From the NCBI RefSeq assembly GCF_958298935.1, contig NC_084933.1, positions 4,571,001-4,635,000 on the forward strand: DNA of 64,000 nt, read 5' to 3'. The position numbers were made by a program, and so were the translations under genes. This document shows positions 33,225 to 45,254 of this stretch, one piece after another (within the stretch, counting starts at the first letter, position 1; each line of letters opens with the position of its first letter). The DNA is from Phragmites australis. Taxonomy: Eukaryota > Streptophyta > Magnoliopsida > Poales > Poaceae. Under the pieces are notes generated by a model. The model was not told the origin of the DNA and made no database searches. It saw nothing but the letters and a program-made list of their open reading frames with translations.

Positions 33225-34906
33225 TGAAAAGATCTAATGGCCCTAGAGGGAGGTAAATAGGGTACTAATCAAAAACTAAACCAACTATCGATTTCTAGAG
33301 CAAGGAGCAACCTTAGCCTAGAATGTATAAAAGCAACTAGACGACCTAGCAAGCTAGAAAGATAAGTACAAACATGCAAGTATATAGAACATAAGTAAAG
33401 TGCGGAATTGAAACTTGCATGAAGGAAATGCTATAAGTAAAATGCGAAATGTAACAAGAGTAGGGAAAGAGAACACCAAGTTTTTCCCGAGGTATCGAAG
33501 AGTTGACATTCTCCACTAATCCTTGTTGGAGCATCCACACAAGGATGTCGCTCCCCCTTGAGTCACCAAGACTCAAGTGCTCACTAGTGATTGTCACTTC
33601 TCCATCTCCAGATTGGCGGGCATCAAACCAAGTACACGAGCTTCCTGGGGCTCCCACAAGACCTCCAAGAGCTCACCGAGAATACCACCAATCTCTACGA
33701 CCAGCTAGGTGTTGCCAACCACCAAGAGTAACAAGCTAACTGGTTCACTTGATCCCAATCAAGCCTAAAACAACAGCTAGATGCACACTCACTACTCTTG
33801 AAACACTAATGGAGTCCTTAATCTTCAATTAAGAACTTGCAAATCACTTCAAGTGCTCTCCCTTGCCTCTAGATGATACACAATATGTATGAATGCTTCT
33901 GGATTGCAAGAGAGATGAATGAAACCAAGTGAGGAGGTATAAATAGGCTAGAGTCCAAATCTAGCCGTTGCCCAACTACTCACTTTTTCTGGGAACACCG
34001 GATGGTTCGGTGCACAAACATCTGTTAACACCGGACAATCTGGTGAGTTAACTTTTTCCACATACTGATTTGACAGTTGTCAGTAGCCGTTGCAAAATGC
34101 TCCAGTGTTCTTCCATATAGCATCACCGGATAGTCCAGTGAGTTATACTGCATTTCCTCCGAAAATACCAAGCTTATGTTAAATAGTCTTGTGATGACTC
34201 ATTTAAGTCATCGAACAATCCGGTCAGTTCAACTCTGATTTTCTCTAGAAAAATGATCCTTCTGTTAAATAGTCCGGTGTATGAATCCTTCAGATCACCG
34301 GACAATCCGGTGCATATAACTTCAAATTTCTCTGAAAAATGACTCTTCTTGTTAAATGCTCTGGTGCAAAATCCCTTCCATCACCGGACAATCCGGTGAG
34401 TTCATTTTGAATCTTCTCAGAGAAGAAAAATGGTCCGGTGAGTATAATCCTTCTCACACCGGACAATCCGGTGAGAACAATCTTCCTGGAACTCGTCCAA
34501 TTCAATTGACTTTGAGTTCTAACTTCTCAACTTCTCACCCATGGATTTCTTTGAGCTACCTAGTGCTAGATTTTCGCAAGTGTGCATCCAACTATATCTA
34601 GACTCAACTAGGTCAAGCTACAACACTTAGCCCCCCTTTATCGTACGGTCAAAAGACAAAACAAGACCTATAACTACTCTAAATGTCTTTCATCACCTTG
34701 TGACACTTAGAACTAGAAGATCCTTAATCTTGACGCAAAAGTCCTTTGATCGACCAATAGAATTCCATGAGAGACCAAGAAAAACCATTCAATCATTGTG
34801 AATTAAAGAATTTGATTTCCTTCAAAACATATGCATTAGTCACAATGATATGGTTGTCATTAATCACCGAAACACTTACCACTTACCTAGGGGCCTAGAT
34901 GCTACA
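33225..34906 (+). mobile_element. Solo LTR of SIRE/Maximus type inside the Tat LTR
   Basis: A 1682-bp insert has TG...CA ends (TGAAAAGATCTAATGGCCC to GGGGCCTAGATGCTACA) and a perfect 5-bp duplication CCTTC (33220-33224 and 34907-34911). The intact partner LTR has a single ccttc at 49378-49382. The starting phrase ggccctagagggaggtaaatagggt matches what I know of SIRE/Maximus copia LTRs. No internal region is present. Confidence 0.88.
33995..34490. repeat. About 86-bp array with caccggacaatccggtg dyads
   Basis: The dyad ccggacaatccgg and decayed forms recur near 34031, 34126, 34211, 34298, 34384 and 34459. Spacings are 75-95 bp, mostly 85-87. Between them lies a second word (gtccggtgtatgaatccttc type). 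Each dyad could fold into a small hairpin. Confidence 0.88.
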
Positions 34907-35000
34907 CCTTCCTCTTGAACTTCCTCTCCAAGCTTGAGTCTCCTCCTTAGAAGAAACTCTCGCCGTACTTGCTGGAGCAAGACGATCTCTTGCTCCAACA

Positions 35001-35018
35001 GTGGCGTCGTCCGTGGGG
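35001..35018 (+). other. Primer-binding site of the Tat element
   Basis: The text gtggcgtcgtccgtgggg follows the LTR directly. It is the TGGCGCCGTC...GTGGGG type common in grass Tat/Athila elements, with one C-to-T change. Confidence 0.75.
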
Positions 35019-35205
35019 ACTCAAACACAGAAGTGCTAAGAGAGTTTGGATGCCACCCAATAAGAAGACAACCAAGGCCGCGGCGACGGCAACCGACCCC
35101 CCGATCACACCTGTACGATAGTCCAGGTGACTAGGCGCAGGCCGCACCGACGACAACCCCCCAACCAGGGGGAACGAGGGCCTTACAACCACCGCCTACC
35201 CAATC

Positions 35206-36198
35206 ATGACCATAGCTGCGGCCAGCACCGAGGGGCTCCCTACCCTGGAGACCCAGCAGCAGCAGGGCGGGGTCCCCGCTGCACCCCTAGGGGCCGCGGC
35301 TGATGCCACCACAGAAAACACCATTCCATCCGAGCGTCAATCACGCTTGGCGGCACTCCTGACCCGTATGGAGGAACTACAAACAACCCAGCGGGTCAAG
35401 CAGTAGGCTACCCGCACGACCACCACCGCCCCCCATGACGACCGGCACTATTCTGATCTAAGCTCTATGGGCCGATGAACCCTTTGACGCCAGGGCCCCG
35501 CACGTTCGGCCTCCGGAGCCCCCGGAGCCGACGTCGTGAGGATCCCCTACAAGACTACGACTCTCCCTTACAGCCCGACCTGCAGAGGACGCCCTTCCCG
35601 GAGGGCTTTCAGACCCCAAAGCTACCTAAGTTCAGGGGCGATTCAGACCCTGATGAGTTCGTCCGGTCCTACGCCCTCGCCATAGAAGCTAACGGGGGCG
35701 GACCGGCCACCATGGCTAAATGGTTTCCTCTCGCCTTGGAAGGGGTGGCCATACGCTGGTTCTAGGCACTGAACCCTGGTGCTATTCACGCCTGATTCCA
35801 ACTCTGAGACCTATTACACAGCAACTTCCAGGGCACCTTCGTTGAGCCAGTAACCTCCGGAAGCCTGTTCACTATCAGACAGGAGCTGGATGAAACCCTC
35901 TGGGATTACTTCTGAAGGTTCTCCCAGACCAAGACCCAGATTAGGGGCATATCGGACTCTTCGGTCATCGATGCCGTGACACAGGGCCTGGCCGAAGGCC
36001 CCCTATACGATCGGCTGAACACATGGTGGAAGTCCTCATCAGCAAATTCGAGGAATACGCACGCACAGAGGAGGAAAAACTCCGCCGTAGGTGCTCACGA
36101 GCTACCGAGACTTCCCGTGTCAACCCGAGAAGTCACACTCAGAGGCTGGACCATCACATGCCCCCTCTCCCCCAGCGAAGAGGGGCTTCGAGGAGGCT
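35206..36198 (+). pseudogene. Gag, 5' part
   Basis: Starting at ATG 35206 (MTIAAASTEGLPTLETQ), the region continues through a stop at 35404 into the gag core at 35570-36020: FPEGFQTPKLPKFRGDSDPD, FVRSYALAIEANGGG, ALEGVAIRWF, then stops. The core resumes at LLHSNFQGTF, IRQELDETLWDYF and AVTQGLAEGPLYDRL. This matches the retrotransposon gag domain that forms virus-like particles. In-frame stops at 35763, 35793 and 35911 replace expected tryptophan or arginine codons. The 3-kb solo LTR then splits it. The gag tail continues at 39205. Confidence 0.85.
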
Positions 36199-39100
36199 TG
36201 TGAGGAACCGTCCAAATAATATTCTAATTAATCACCAGGAGGATCATTATTCATAATCACAACCTCGATGATTAACCAGAATATCATCCCGGCAGTCCCG
36301 GCACGTGTTTTGTGCCCAAGATCGGAACACATGTCTTTCCAACATGTACATCACAACAAAGCTTAAGAAAGAGCGAGTAATTAACATTATATTACAAGTT
36401 CTTAAGCATGCAACAAGTTATCACAATTTACAGCAAAAAAGAGCTAGGAGGAGACTAAAATTTGCTCAACTCCTAACTAGCAAAAGAACTAAGCAGCGGA
36501 AGACTAAAAGCTATACAATAAAAGGGGGATGGAGCCATATGCCCTTCGGCTCCATCACAAAAGCACGACCACACCAGAGTAGGATGCACTACTCTTACCC
36601 ACCACCTGCATCGGTGGGCACGAAGTAGCCAAACACCGCCTCTCCCTCAGCAATAGGAGTAACTGAAAGTGCAGGCATGAGTACGAAGGTACTCGCAAGA
36701 CTTAAACCATATAAAGCACATATACATAGCTCGACTCCAAGGATTATGCATTGATCATTAGCAAGGATAAACCACAGGTTAAGTAAAACATATGCACTAA
36801 GCATCCAAGACATATGTGTGAGCGACTGAAACTTTACCAAAACATATGAAAACTACCCTGCATCTAACAACTGAACAAGTGTAACTGTAATAACATGTAT
36901 ATCAATAAGTAACAAGTGCCCACACCACCATCTCCCACATATCGAACCACAAACCATACTCAAAACTTTACGACCGGGTGCAAATGAAACAATAGCATGC
37001 TCATGACCGAGAGCGCGGCAGTTCGAACTGTTTATACACCCTGCAGGGGGATACTCCTGGACCCACATGACACGATGACCATACGGCTTGTGCCACCAGC
37101 CAAAGTGCACACAAGGGGGTACTCGTGACAACCTTTCCCAACCAGCCCCAACCGTGTGGGGCATGCATCGCTCGGCGCGGCGGTACTAGAACTACTCCCG
37201 GAGCAAAATAGTACCACTTACAAGCCCGTCCGCTCACACCATCGATGTTCAGGCCCCACAAAGCCACAACAGCGAAGGTATTCGGCTCGCCTTACCATTA
37301 AATTGGCATGTGGTGAGTAAGGTAAGTGCTAAAGCCAACTACCCCGACGATCGGCCTTAAATGATGCAAGCAGCCTACGATGTCCGATTTTCCTCTACCG
37401 ACCTACCCAGGGGAACTCCACATCCGGGCAGGACAAAACACCATCCTAGCACCGCCCACACCTCATCTCATTCTCACCACTCATACAACCATCTCAACCT
37501 CAACAAGTGTATGTAACCATAAGGAGGTCCTATGCTCACGAACAACGGGATGCGCCGTCGTTCGACTTCTACCGAATGACCTAAGCATGGCTAAGCATAT
37601 AAGTCGAACTCATATCTAGACATTGACAACACCTCAAGGCTACAAGGAATGTAAATACACAAGTATTCAAAGTAGAAGAATGCAATTGGCATAGGTTGTA
37701 CCCATTGGTACCCGACACTGACTCACTAAACATGCATACATACATAAGTATATTTCATCAATTTTAGACTTATCCAATTACACAAGAGGGATCAATATGC
37801 TTAGTTGCTTGCCTTGCTGTTTAGGTGGCTGCCCAAAATTTCCTTCGCTCTCCTGGAACACCGGCTCGACGTTCTCTAAAAAGAATAACGCGTGCAATGC
37901 CATGAGTATGGATGAAATGCCATGAAAATATGCTCTAAAATGTAGGAAATGTTTTTTACCAACTAGAACAAGTCATAAGAAGACTAGCAAAATTGGTTTC
38001 ATCCATTTTGGACTTGTAAAGGATTAATGGTGAATTAATGAAGCTTAAGCCTAATTAATTAGCCTCAAAAAGTTAATTAATTATTTTCAGGATGGAGATA
38101 TTTTTAGAAGTATAGGATGTTACAATTAAATAAACAAAATTGGTTTCATGATTTTTGGAGTTTGTATGAATTAATTATGAATTTTACAAGTTATCAGCAG
38201 AGGAGAAAAATCCTCTGACGAACAGTGCACATACTCCGGTCTAGGCCGGATACTCCGGGGTACCAGAGTCTCCGGATGACCCTCCGACAGCGGCTCTCTG
38301 TTATTTCCAGCTGGGGGCTCGCCCGGAGACTCCGGACTAGTCCGGAAACTCCGGTTTAGGCCCATAAACGCCCGTTTTGAGCCGAAAAAGTCCCGGTTTG
38401 ATTTGCGATCTTCTCCAATCCAAAAGGGAACATGTTTGAGCTAGTTCAAGGGTCCTAGAACTCACTTAACAACCTAGAAACTCCATTCCTAACTCAAATT
38501 CATACAATTCCTCAAATTAGGTCTAAAACATCCAAAAATACCCAAACATCACCACCTAGCTCCAAATTCGGATTTCGACCAACCAAATGCGTATCCAAAG
38601 CCATGGGAAGCCTAGAAGACTTACCCAAGGTGCTTTGCCGATGTTGGGGACCACTGGTTGAAGAAGGAAACGGTGGGAAATCGAATAACTCTGGTGTTCC
38701 TTGAGCTTCAACAAAGAACACCAAAAGACAACAAAATCGGCTCAAATCCTTCGGGAATGAGCAAACAAATTGGAGGAATGGAATGCTTGTGAGATTGTGA
38801 TCGCAATGGTACCACATGCATACCTTGATTCGGCTCCTAGAGTGCAGATTTGAGGGAGAAAGGGAGAGAGTGCTTGAGAGAGGAGAGAGGGGGCAGCTCC
38901 CTGAGGTGTGGCCGGTTGGGAGAGGAGAGAGGAACACGTGGGGGAGTGAGGGAGCAGGTGGGGCTGCTGCCCATGTGGAGGGAGAGATGGTGGGGCCGGC
39001 TGGTGGGCCCACGTACAAGAGAGAGAAGTCCGTTTGACTGCGAATTCAATTCATTTCTCTCCCAAATTTCTTTCTCTCATCCAATTGATTTCAAACGAAG

Positions 39101-39199
39101 TGCTCTAGTGCGCCAAAATAATTTACCTCAAAATTAATTATAACGCTAATGATGCATGATTAAGCTTAATCACACGATTATTGAATTTAGGACGTGACA
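36199..39199 (-). mobile_element. 3-kb solo LTR inside gag, probably Tekay/Del type
   Basis: The insert has a perfect duplication AGGCT (36194-36198 and 39200-39204). The plus strand starts TGTGAGGAACCGTCC and ends AGGACGTGACA. Read on the minus strand it begins TGTCACGTCCTAAATTC, which is the start I expect of long grass Tekay-type LTRs, so the minus strand is likely its sense. No pol is inside, and the length of 3001 bp suits a solo LTR. It includes GAGAG-rich (38850-38960) and CCGG-rich blocks (actccggtctaggccggata near 38232). Confidence 0.82.
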
Positions 39200-39204
39200 A
39201 GGCT

Positions 39205-39560
39205 CATACCTCCGGGTCCCAAATGGGGCGGCAGCGGCAACGCCAAAACAACAACAACATCAGCCACGGGACGCGGCCGAGGACGCCCCGGAGGCATCAC
39301 GGAGTGAGGTCGTGCTCCGAACCGGTGCTCTGAGGAGGAATCCTGGTGCACTCTACACGGCGTGGGACAGGGACACAACACTGACTACCGCCGAACCGTC
39401 ACTACCTTCCAAGAAGAATACCTCGGGAGGCAGGCAACCTTCGCCTCAACTGAGGGGGCCACCAAGGAGCAGTCCGAAGATCGCAGGCTACTAGCCAGCT
39501 GGCGGATTGATCATCTGGCCTTGCAGAACCCTCCGTAGTTGGCCCTACCTTCTCCGTCCC
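39205..39560 (+). pseudogene. Gag, 3' tail after the solo LTR
   Basis: Polar, glutamine- and arginine-rich sequence resumes after the AGGCT copy (RQRQNNNNISHGTRPRTP type). No clear zinc knuckle can be read. The frame is broken before the protease. Confidence 0.5.
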
Positions 39561-39599
39561 TGGTCATCTGCAAAGCGATACAACGATGTGGGGGAACAG

Positions 39600-40080
39600 G
39601 GCAAACAGATCGTCCTCGCTATAACCGGCGGAGGGAGCTCTAGATGAGCTTTGAAACGGCAGCGGTGGGACTACGCACGCGGGGTGTACCACATCGGAGC
39701 AACCAACATCCATCGACAGGCCCTCGAATGGACCGACTCCCCCGTGACATTCACCATCGATGACTCCGAGGGGGTGAAATTTCCCCACTCCGATGCCCTG
39801 GTCATCTCAGCCAACATCGCCGAAGTCGAGGTTCGGAGAATACTGGTCGACGGAGGCAGCTCGGCGGACCTCCTAATCCCACAAAGCCGGCTCTCGCCAG
39901 GCCACAGACCCCTCCAGGGGTTCAATGGGCCCCCCTTGACACCCTAGGCCAGATAGAACTCCCAATCATCTTCAGTGAAGGCCCCGTAGTGCTGACAGAA
40001 GTAATCACCTTCGACGTCGTGGATGTACCTTACGCCTACAATGCCATTATGGGATGAGGAACCCTGAACAAATTCGGAGC
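39600..40080 (+). pseudogene. Aspartic protease region of Tat pol
   Basis: The open block 39651-39947 contains [18 protein letters not shown] and the catalytic [17 protein letters not shown], the DGGSS form typical of plant gypsy proteases. It would cut the gag-pol polyprotein. The continuation VDVPYAYNAIMG meets a TGA at 40054-40056, where family members have arginine. Confidence 0.85.
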
Positions 40081-41640
40081 CGTACCGCATCACAATTACC
40101 TCTACCTGAAAATGCCTGGACCCCAGGGTCTGATATCTATTCACAGCAACCAAGACCTGGCTAGGCGCATCGAGTACGGGCACCCTGTTCCACTCCCTGG
40201 TCGCAACATCCATGCAGTAACCCAGGAGGCCTCCAAGGACCCTCCGCCGGCATATCCTGGACACCATGGTCCTCCGAGGCCACAACCAGATGGAGACATA
40301 AAGCGTGTCCCCATACACCTAGACCAACTCGATCGGGCCTTCCAAATAGGGGTAGACCTCACCTCCAAGCAGGAAGCCTAGCTTCTGGCCATCCTACAGG
40401 GTAACCTCAACACATTCGCATGGTCACCGCAGGACCTCCCGGGAGTCGACCATTGCATTATCGAACACTCTCTCCAGGTCGACCCAAAGTCCTGTCCCAT
40501 ACACTAGGGGCTTCGCAAACTCTCCCAGAGCGGGCAGAGGCCGCAAAAGAGGTGGTCCATAAGCTACTGAAGGCCGGTGTTATCCGAGAGGTAATCCACT
40601 CCGATTGGCTCTCCAACACTGTCCTAGTCAAGAAACACAATGGAAAGTGGCGTATGTGCATCGATTTCACATCGCTAAACAAAGTGTGCCCTCGGGACCC
40701 ATACCCCCTTCCTCACATCGACCAGCTAGTAGATTCCACCACCGGCTGCAAACTGCTAAGCTTCCTAGATGCATACTCTGTGTACCACCAGGTGTGGATG
40801 GCGATAAAGGATGAGAGCTAGACCAGCTTCATTACCCCCTTCGAGGTATACTGCTACCTATAGATGCCTTTCGGCCTTCGAAATGCTGGGGCCACCTTCT
40901 CTTGCCTAGTGCACAAGGTACTGCAACAGCAACTGGGCCGTAATGTCGAAGCCTACATAGACGATATCATGGTAAAAAGCTGACTCGAAACTAACCACGT
41001 CGCCAACCTGCAAGAAACATTTGATAGCCTCCGGGCTGCAGGCATACGGCTGAACCCGGAGAAATGCGTATTCGGCACCAAGGCGGGAAAGATGCTGGGA
41101 TATCTCGTCTCCCGGAGAGGCATCGAGGCCAACCCTGGCAAGATTCATACCATCGCAGAGATGTCACCTCCCATTAATCCAAAAGAAGTACAATGCTTGG
41201 CCAGCCGCCTCGCAGCCCTGAGATGCTTCCTCTCCAAATCCGCCGAGCATAGCCTCCCCTTCTTCAAAACGCTGAGGGGCTCTAAACCATTTAGCTAGAC
41301 TCCGGAGTGCCAGACAGCATTCGAGGCCCTCAAGACCCACCTTTCCCACCTCGAAACACTCGCAATGCCCCTCCCCGGCGAAGGGCTGCTCCTATACTTG
41401 TCCGCCTTTGCCTCTGTTGTCAGCGCCGCCTTAGTATGGGAGGAGAAGGGTTACATTCACTTTGCTCAGAAGGCCATATACTATATCTCAGAGGCCTTAG
41501 ACGGGGCCAAGACGCGCTACACTGAGCTCGAAAAAATAGCATATGCCCTGCTGATGGCCTCACGCAAACTCTGACACTACTTCCTCGCCTACGACATCAC
41601 TGTCCCAACCTCGTACCCACTTGGTGACATGTTTCGCAAC
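40081..41640 (+). pseudogene. Reverse transcriptase and RNase H of Tat pol
   Basis: RT spans about 40500-41100: AGVIREVIHSDWLSNTVLVK, KWRMCIDFTSLNKVCPRDP, FLDAYSVYHQV, MPFGLRNAGATFS and the catalytic YIDD at 40953-40964. The connection and RNase H follow (PPINPKEVQCLASRLAALRC, then SAALVWEEKGYIHFAQKAIYY and TRYTELEKIAYALLMASRKL at 41460-41572). In-frame stops occur at about 40379, 40505, 40819, 40861, 40981, 41296 and 41571. The motif residues are otherwise well kept, which points to stop-creating point changes more than general decay. Confidence 0.92.
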
Positions 41641-42225
41641 CGGAAGGCAACATGACGCATCGGCAAATGGGCGGTAGAGCTAGCCCCCTTCGTGGTAAGG
41701 TTTGTGGCCCGCACCGCTATCAAATCCCAAATCTTGGCAAACTTCATCGCCGAATGGACTCTGGCGCCCGCCGAAACCACCACCACCCCTCCCCAAGACA
41801 TCTGGACTATCTACATCGACGGAGCATATGGCTCCATGGGCGCCAGAGCCGGCGAGGTCCTCATCTCCCCCACAGGCCAGCAGGTCCAGTTCGTTGCTTG
41901 TCTGGATTTCAAGATAACTAACAACATAGCCGAGTACGAAGCTGTCCTCTTAGGCCTCTGGAAGGCCCGAGCATTAGGGGCAGCCAGAGTCATCATCCGG
42001 ACCGACTCTCAGATCGTCGCTAGCCATGTCGACAAAAGCTTACAGGTTCGATATCCGGACATGGCAAGATACCACGAAGCCATTCGCAAAGCCGAAGCAC
42101 ACTTCCGCGACATATCAATACGCAACGTACCACGAACGGACAACGCCCAGGCAGACGCCCTGGCAAAAGCTACCGCCACGGGCAAAGACCCACCGTTGGG
42201 CACCTTCCTCGAGACTCTACACTAG
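41641..42225 (+). pseudogene. Second, archaeal-type RNase H of Tat pol
   Basis: The block reads IGKWAVELAPFVVRFVART, then TIYIDGAYGSMGARAGEVLI, NNIAEYEAVLLGLWKARALG, VIIRTDSQIVASHV and DNAQADALAKATA. The four acidic residues expected of an RNase H (D, E, D, D) are all visible. The extra RNase H domain after the ordinary one is diagnostic of the Tat group. It is open from 41692 to the stop TAG at 42223-42225. Confidence 0.9.
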
Positions 42226-43495
42226 CTGGCTGCTAAAACTCTTAACGAGACGGCAGCCACCATCCTCCCCATCAAAACCACCGACTGGAGAACTCCCATC
42301 TTATCCTTCCTTAGTGGAACAGAAGAGCCGGATGACCCAATTGCGCTCCGCCGCATTCAGCATCACGCCAGGAGCTACCGTCTCATAGAAGGCGCCCTTT
42401 ACAAAATAGGTGTCTGCGCTCCCCTCCTTTGCTGCATCACGAGACAAGAAGGGGCCAACCTCATTCGGGAGATACATGAGGGCCTTTGTGGCAACTATTT
42501 GATGCCTCGCGCCCTAGCTGGCAAGGCCCTCCGCCAGGGGCTACACAGGCCTACAATCATGTCCGATGTAGAAGACCTCGTTCGCACTTGCCAAGGATGC
42601 CAATGGATGGGACGACGAAGCCACCGGCCCTCGGCTCCCCTACAACCAATCTCTTCCGTCTGACCCCTGGCTCGTTGGGGCATGGACCTAATTGGTCCAT
42701 TCCCCCGTGCCAAAGGTAACCTTCAGTACGCGGTGGTAGCATTGGAGTACTTCTCCAAATGGATCGAGGCCGAACCCCTCACGACGATCACATCGAAGAA
42801 TGTCCATAAATTCTTCTAGAAAAACATAATCTGCCACTTCGGCGTTCCACGACAGCTCATGGTCGACAACGGCACACAATTCGACTCCGGGCCCTTCAGA
42901 CAATTCTACGACGAGCTCGGCATCGAATTATGCTTCGCTGCAGTTCGACATCCTCAGTCCAATGGGGCCGTTGAACGGGCCAACGGCAACATTCTCTCCG
43001 GCTTAAACCGCTGACTCGTCGGCCTAGCTCGAGGCTTGTGGGTCGAGGAACTCCCCAAGGTTTTATGGTCCCTCCGCACCATTGTCACGCGAGCCACAAG
43101 GTTCACCCCTTTCCGCCTCCTATATGGCGACAAAGCCATGACCCCCACCGAGGTCAAAGGATGCTCGCTCCGGGTACAGCTCCCACAAACTACCGGTGAA
43201 AGAGAACACTCCCTCGATCTCACCGAAGGAACGCGGCTCCATGCTGTCTAGAACCTCGATCACTACATCACGAAAACCAAGGCCTGGTATGATCCTAAGG
43301 TTGCGCCACGAAACTTTGAACCCGGTGACCTAGTACTTCGACGTGCCCTGGCTCCGGGAAAACTGCACAACAAATGGGAAGGCCCATACCTGGTCCTCAA
43401 GTCTAACAGACCCAGCTCCTACCGCCTCGTCGACACAGAAGGAACCCCCTACCACACAGTTGGAATGCGGAGACCCTTCGCAAATACTATGTGTA
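42226..43495 (+). pseudogene. Integrase of Tat pol
   Basis: The zinc-binding part is near 42470-42610 (IHEGLCGNYLMPRALAGK, LVRTCQGCQWMGRRSH). The core holds aspartates in WGMDLIGPFPRA and LMVDNGTQFDSGPF and the glutamate in NGAVERANGNI. It ends with PLLYGDKA-type and GKLHNKWEGPYLV motifs near 43120 and 43360. There is no chromodomain, as expected for Tat. Stops near 42661, 42817, 43013 and 43249 occur where tryptophan, arginine or glutamine are expected. Confidence 0.9.
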
Positions 43496-43599
43496 GGGGC
43501 CCCCAAACTCCGCCTTCTCCAAATGTCCAAAAACAAATAAAACCATAGATTACCCACCCACAAATAACCACCTTACCTTGAGGTATCACCTCCCAGAAA

Positions 43600-44140
43600 A
43601 CACCTACCCCGCAAAAACAAACCCACATAGAGCCTACGAAGACCCTCCGGCATCTTGAAGGCACTACCTCCATGCTGAAGGGGTAAAAACCCTTCGGCAT
43701 CTTGAAGGCACTGCCTCCGTGCCAAGAGAACAAAATCCCTCCGGCATCTTGAAGGCAGTGCCTCCGTGCCGGAGAAGTATATCCCTCTGCCATCTTTAAG
43801 GCCTAGCTGACCTATGTGGTGGAGAGACAAAGACCGCTCCAGCATCTTGAAGGCTTAAGCCTCCGTGCTAGACAGACATATATCCCTCCGCCATCTTTAA
43901 GGTCTAGCTAACCTACATGGCGGAGAGGCAAAGACTGCTCTGGCATCTTGAAAGCATTGCCTCTGTGCCGGAGAGGCATAAGACCCTCTGTAATCTTTAA
44001 GGCATGGCTGACCTACGTGGCGAAGGGATAACATCCCCGGTATCTTGAAGGCCTAGCCTCCGTGCCAAAAAGGAGTCATACAAAGTATTGATCCTCCGGC
44101 ACCTTAAAGACTAAAAGTCTTCGTTCCAAAATCATCTCAC
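43600..44140. repeat. Tandem array of ggcatcttgaaggc...cctccgtgcc units
   Basis: About nine imperfect units of 55-75 bp carry ccggcatcttgaaggc and gcctccgtgccggag. Some alternate with ccatctttaaggcctagctgacctacgtgg. This is the spacer between pol and the antisense ORF. Frames open across it are composition effects. Confidence 0.88.
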
Positions 44141-45250
44141 CCCTACGGTATCTTCCCTGCTCACACCTAATGCTACACTGTACCCCTTGGATCTCGCACC
44201 CCGTGGCCACTAACAAGCCACAAAATGCGAAGGGGCTGGGATAGGGGGCACAGATGAAACATCGATACGATAACAAAGCATTGATGCAATAAATTATAAA
44301 AACAAAGCTAACACAACGCAAGTTTATCCATACACGGCACACAAAGAGTCTGCACTCAGCAAACAACTGTACATCAAATCTATGCCTAGCAAACTTGCTA
44401 ACCTATTACGCCTCCCCGGAACACTACGGGAGGACAAGGGCACTCGACCACCACGCCTCCTAGAAACACCACGGGACCTGTAGGATTGAGCCCAGTAACT
44501 GCGCACAGGGGGTCAATGTGAATCCCCTCCACGGAGGGAACCACTCCCTAAAGCAGAGCCCCCTCGACCTCGGGAAGACAAAGGGCCCGTTGGGAAGGGA
44601 TACGAGTCGAAGGCTGAGAAATCCAGCTCATCCACCTCCTGCTCTTCCGGTGGGGACTCCGCAGCCTGCACCTCCTCCACCTTCACCTCGGCCAGGATAG
44701 GCTCAAGAATTTCCAAAGGCACCCTTCCATCAGGATCCCGAGGGAGGATAAGGCGTTGGAAGAAGCATGAACCGGCAACCTCCTAGGCTGTTTGAGCTGC
44801 ACACTAGTCGTCCCTTACAACAAACCATACATCCGGGCTAGACACAAGGGGGTCCTCCGGCTCGACCTTGACCATGACATCGGCAGCCACCTTCGGATCC
44901 ACGCGCCCCTCGGAATCACGGGGCATAACAAAGCGACTCCGCCATCGGACAGATGCAGTGGCACCGGACGCTCCATACACACTTGATCCCTCCCCGGAGG
45001 CACCATCCCAGATACAAGCGAGGCCCCCTTCGGCTTCATGCCACCGCACCTATACACACAGATTAGACTCCAGTTAGCCTCAAAGGTACGAACACTCCAA
45101 AACAACACAGGCGAACCACAAGAAGGTAGACATGACTCCATTTAGATAAGAAAAAAAGCCCAAATACATAAAGCAGAAGGGGGTAGTCAACATACTAAGA
45201 CTTTGACCCCCTTCAGAAAGAAAGAAAGCAAAAAATAGACGGCCTGCAAC
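44141..45250. other. Spacer between pol array and antisense ORF
   Basis: About 1.1 kb without a confident gene. Minus-strand frames (for example EPILAEVKVEEVQAAESPPE at 44620-44710) are acidic and might be the tail of the antisense ORF after frameshifts. Confidence 0.4.
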
Positions 45251-45254
45251 AGAG

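Larger units (their letters stand above)
32548..35000 (+). repeat. 5' LTR of the Tat element, interrupted
   Basis: 32548-33224 plus 34912-35000 align with 48702-49471 (TGTTAAGGACC to TTGCTCCAACA). A TATA-like ccctataaataagg lies at 33084-33097. A nested insert splits it 89 bp before its end. Confidence 0.93.

Noticed and set aside
38512..39137. Overlapping frames on both strands (up to 168 codons)
   Set aside because: They fall inside the 3-kb solo LTR over a GAGAG-rich tract. Both strands stay open because of composition.
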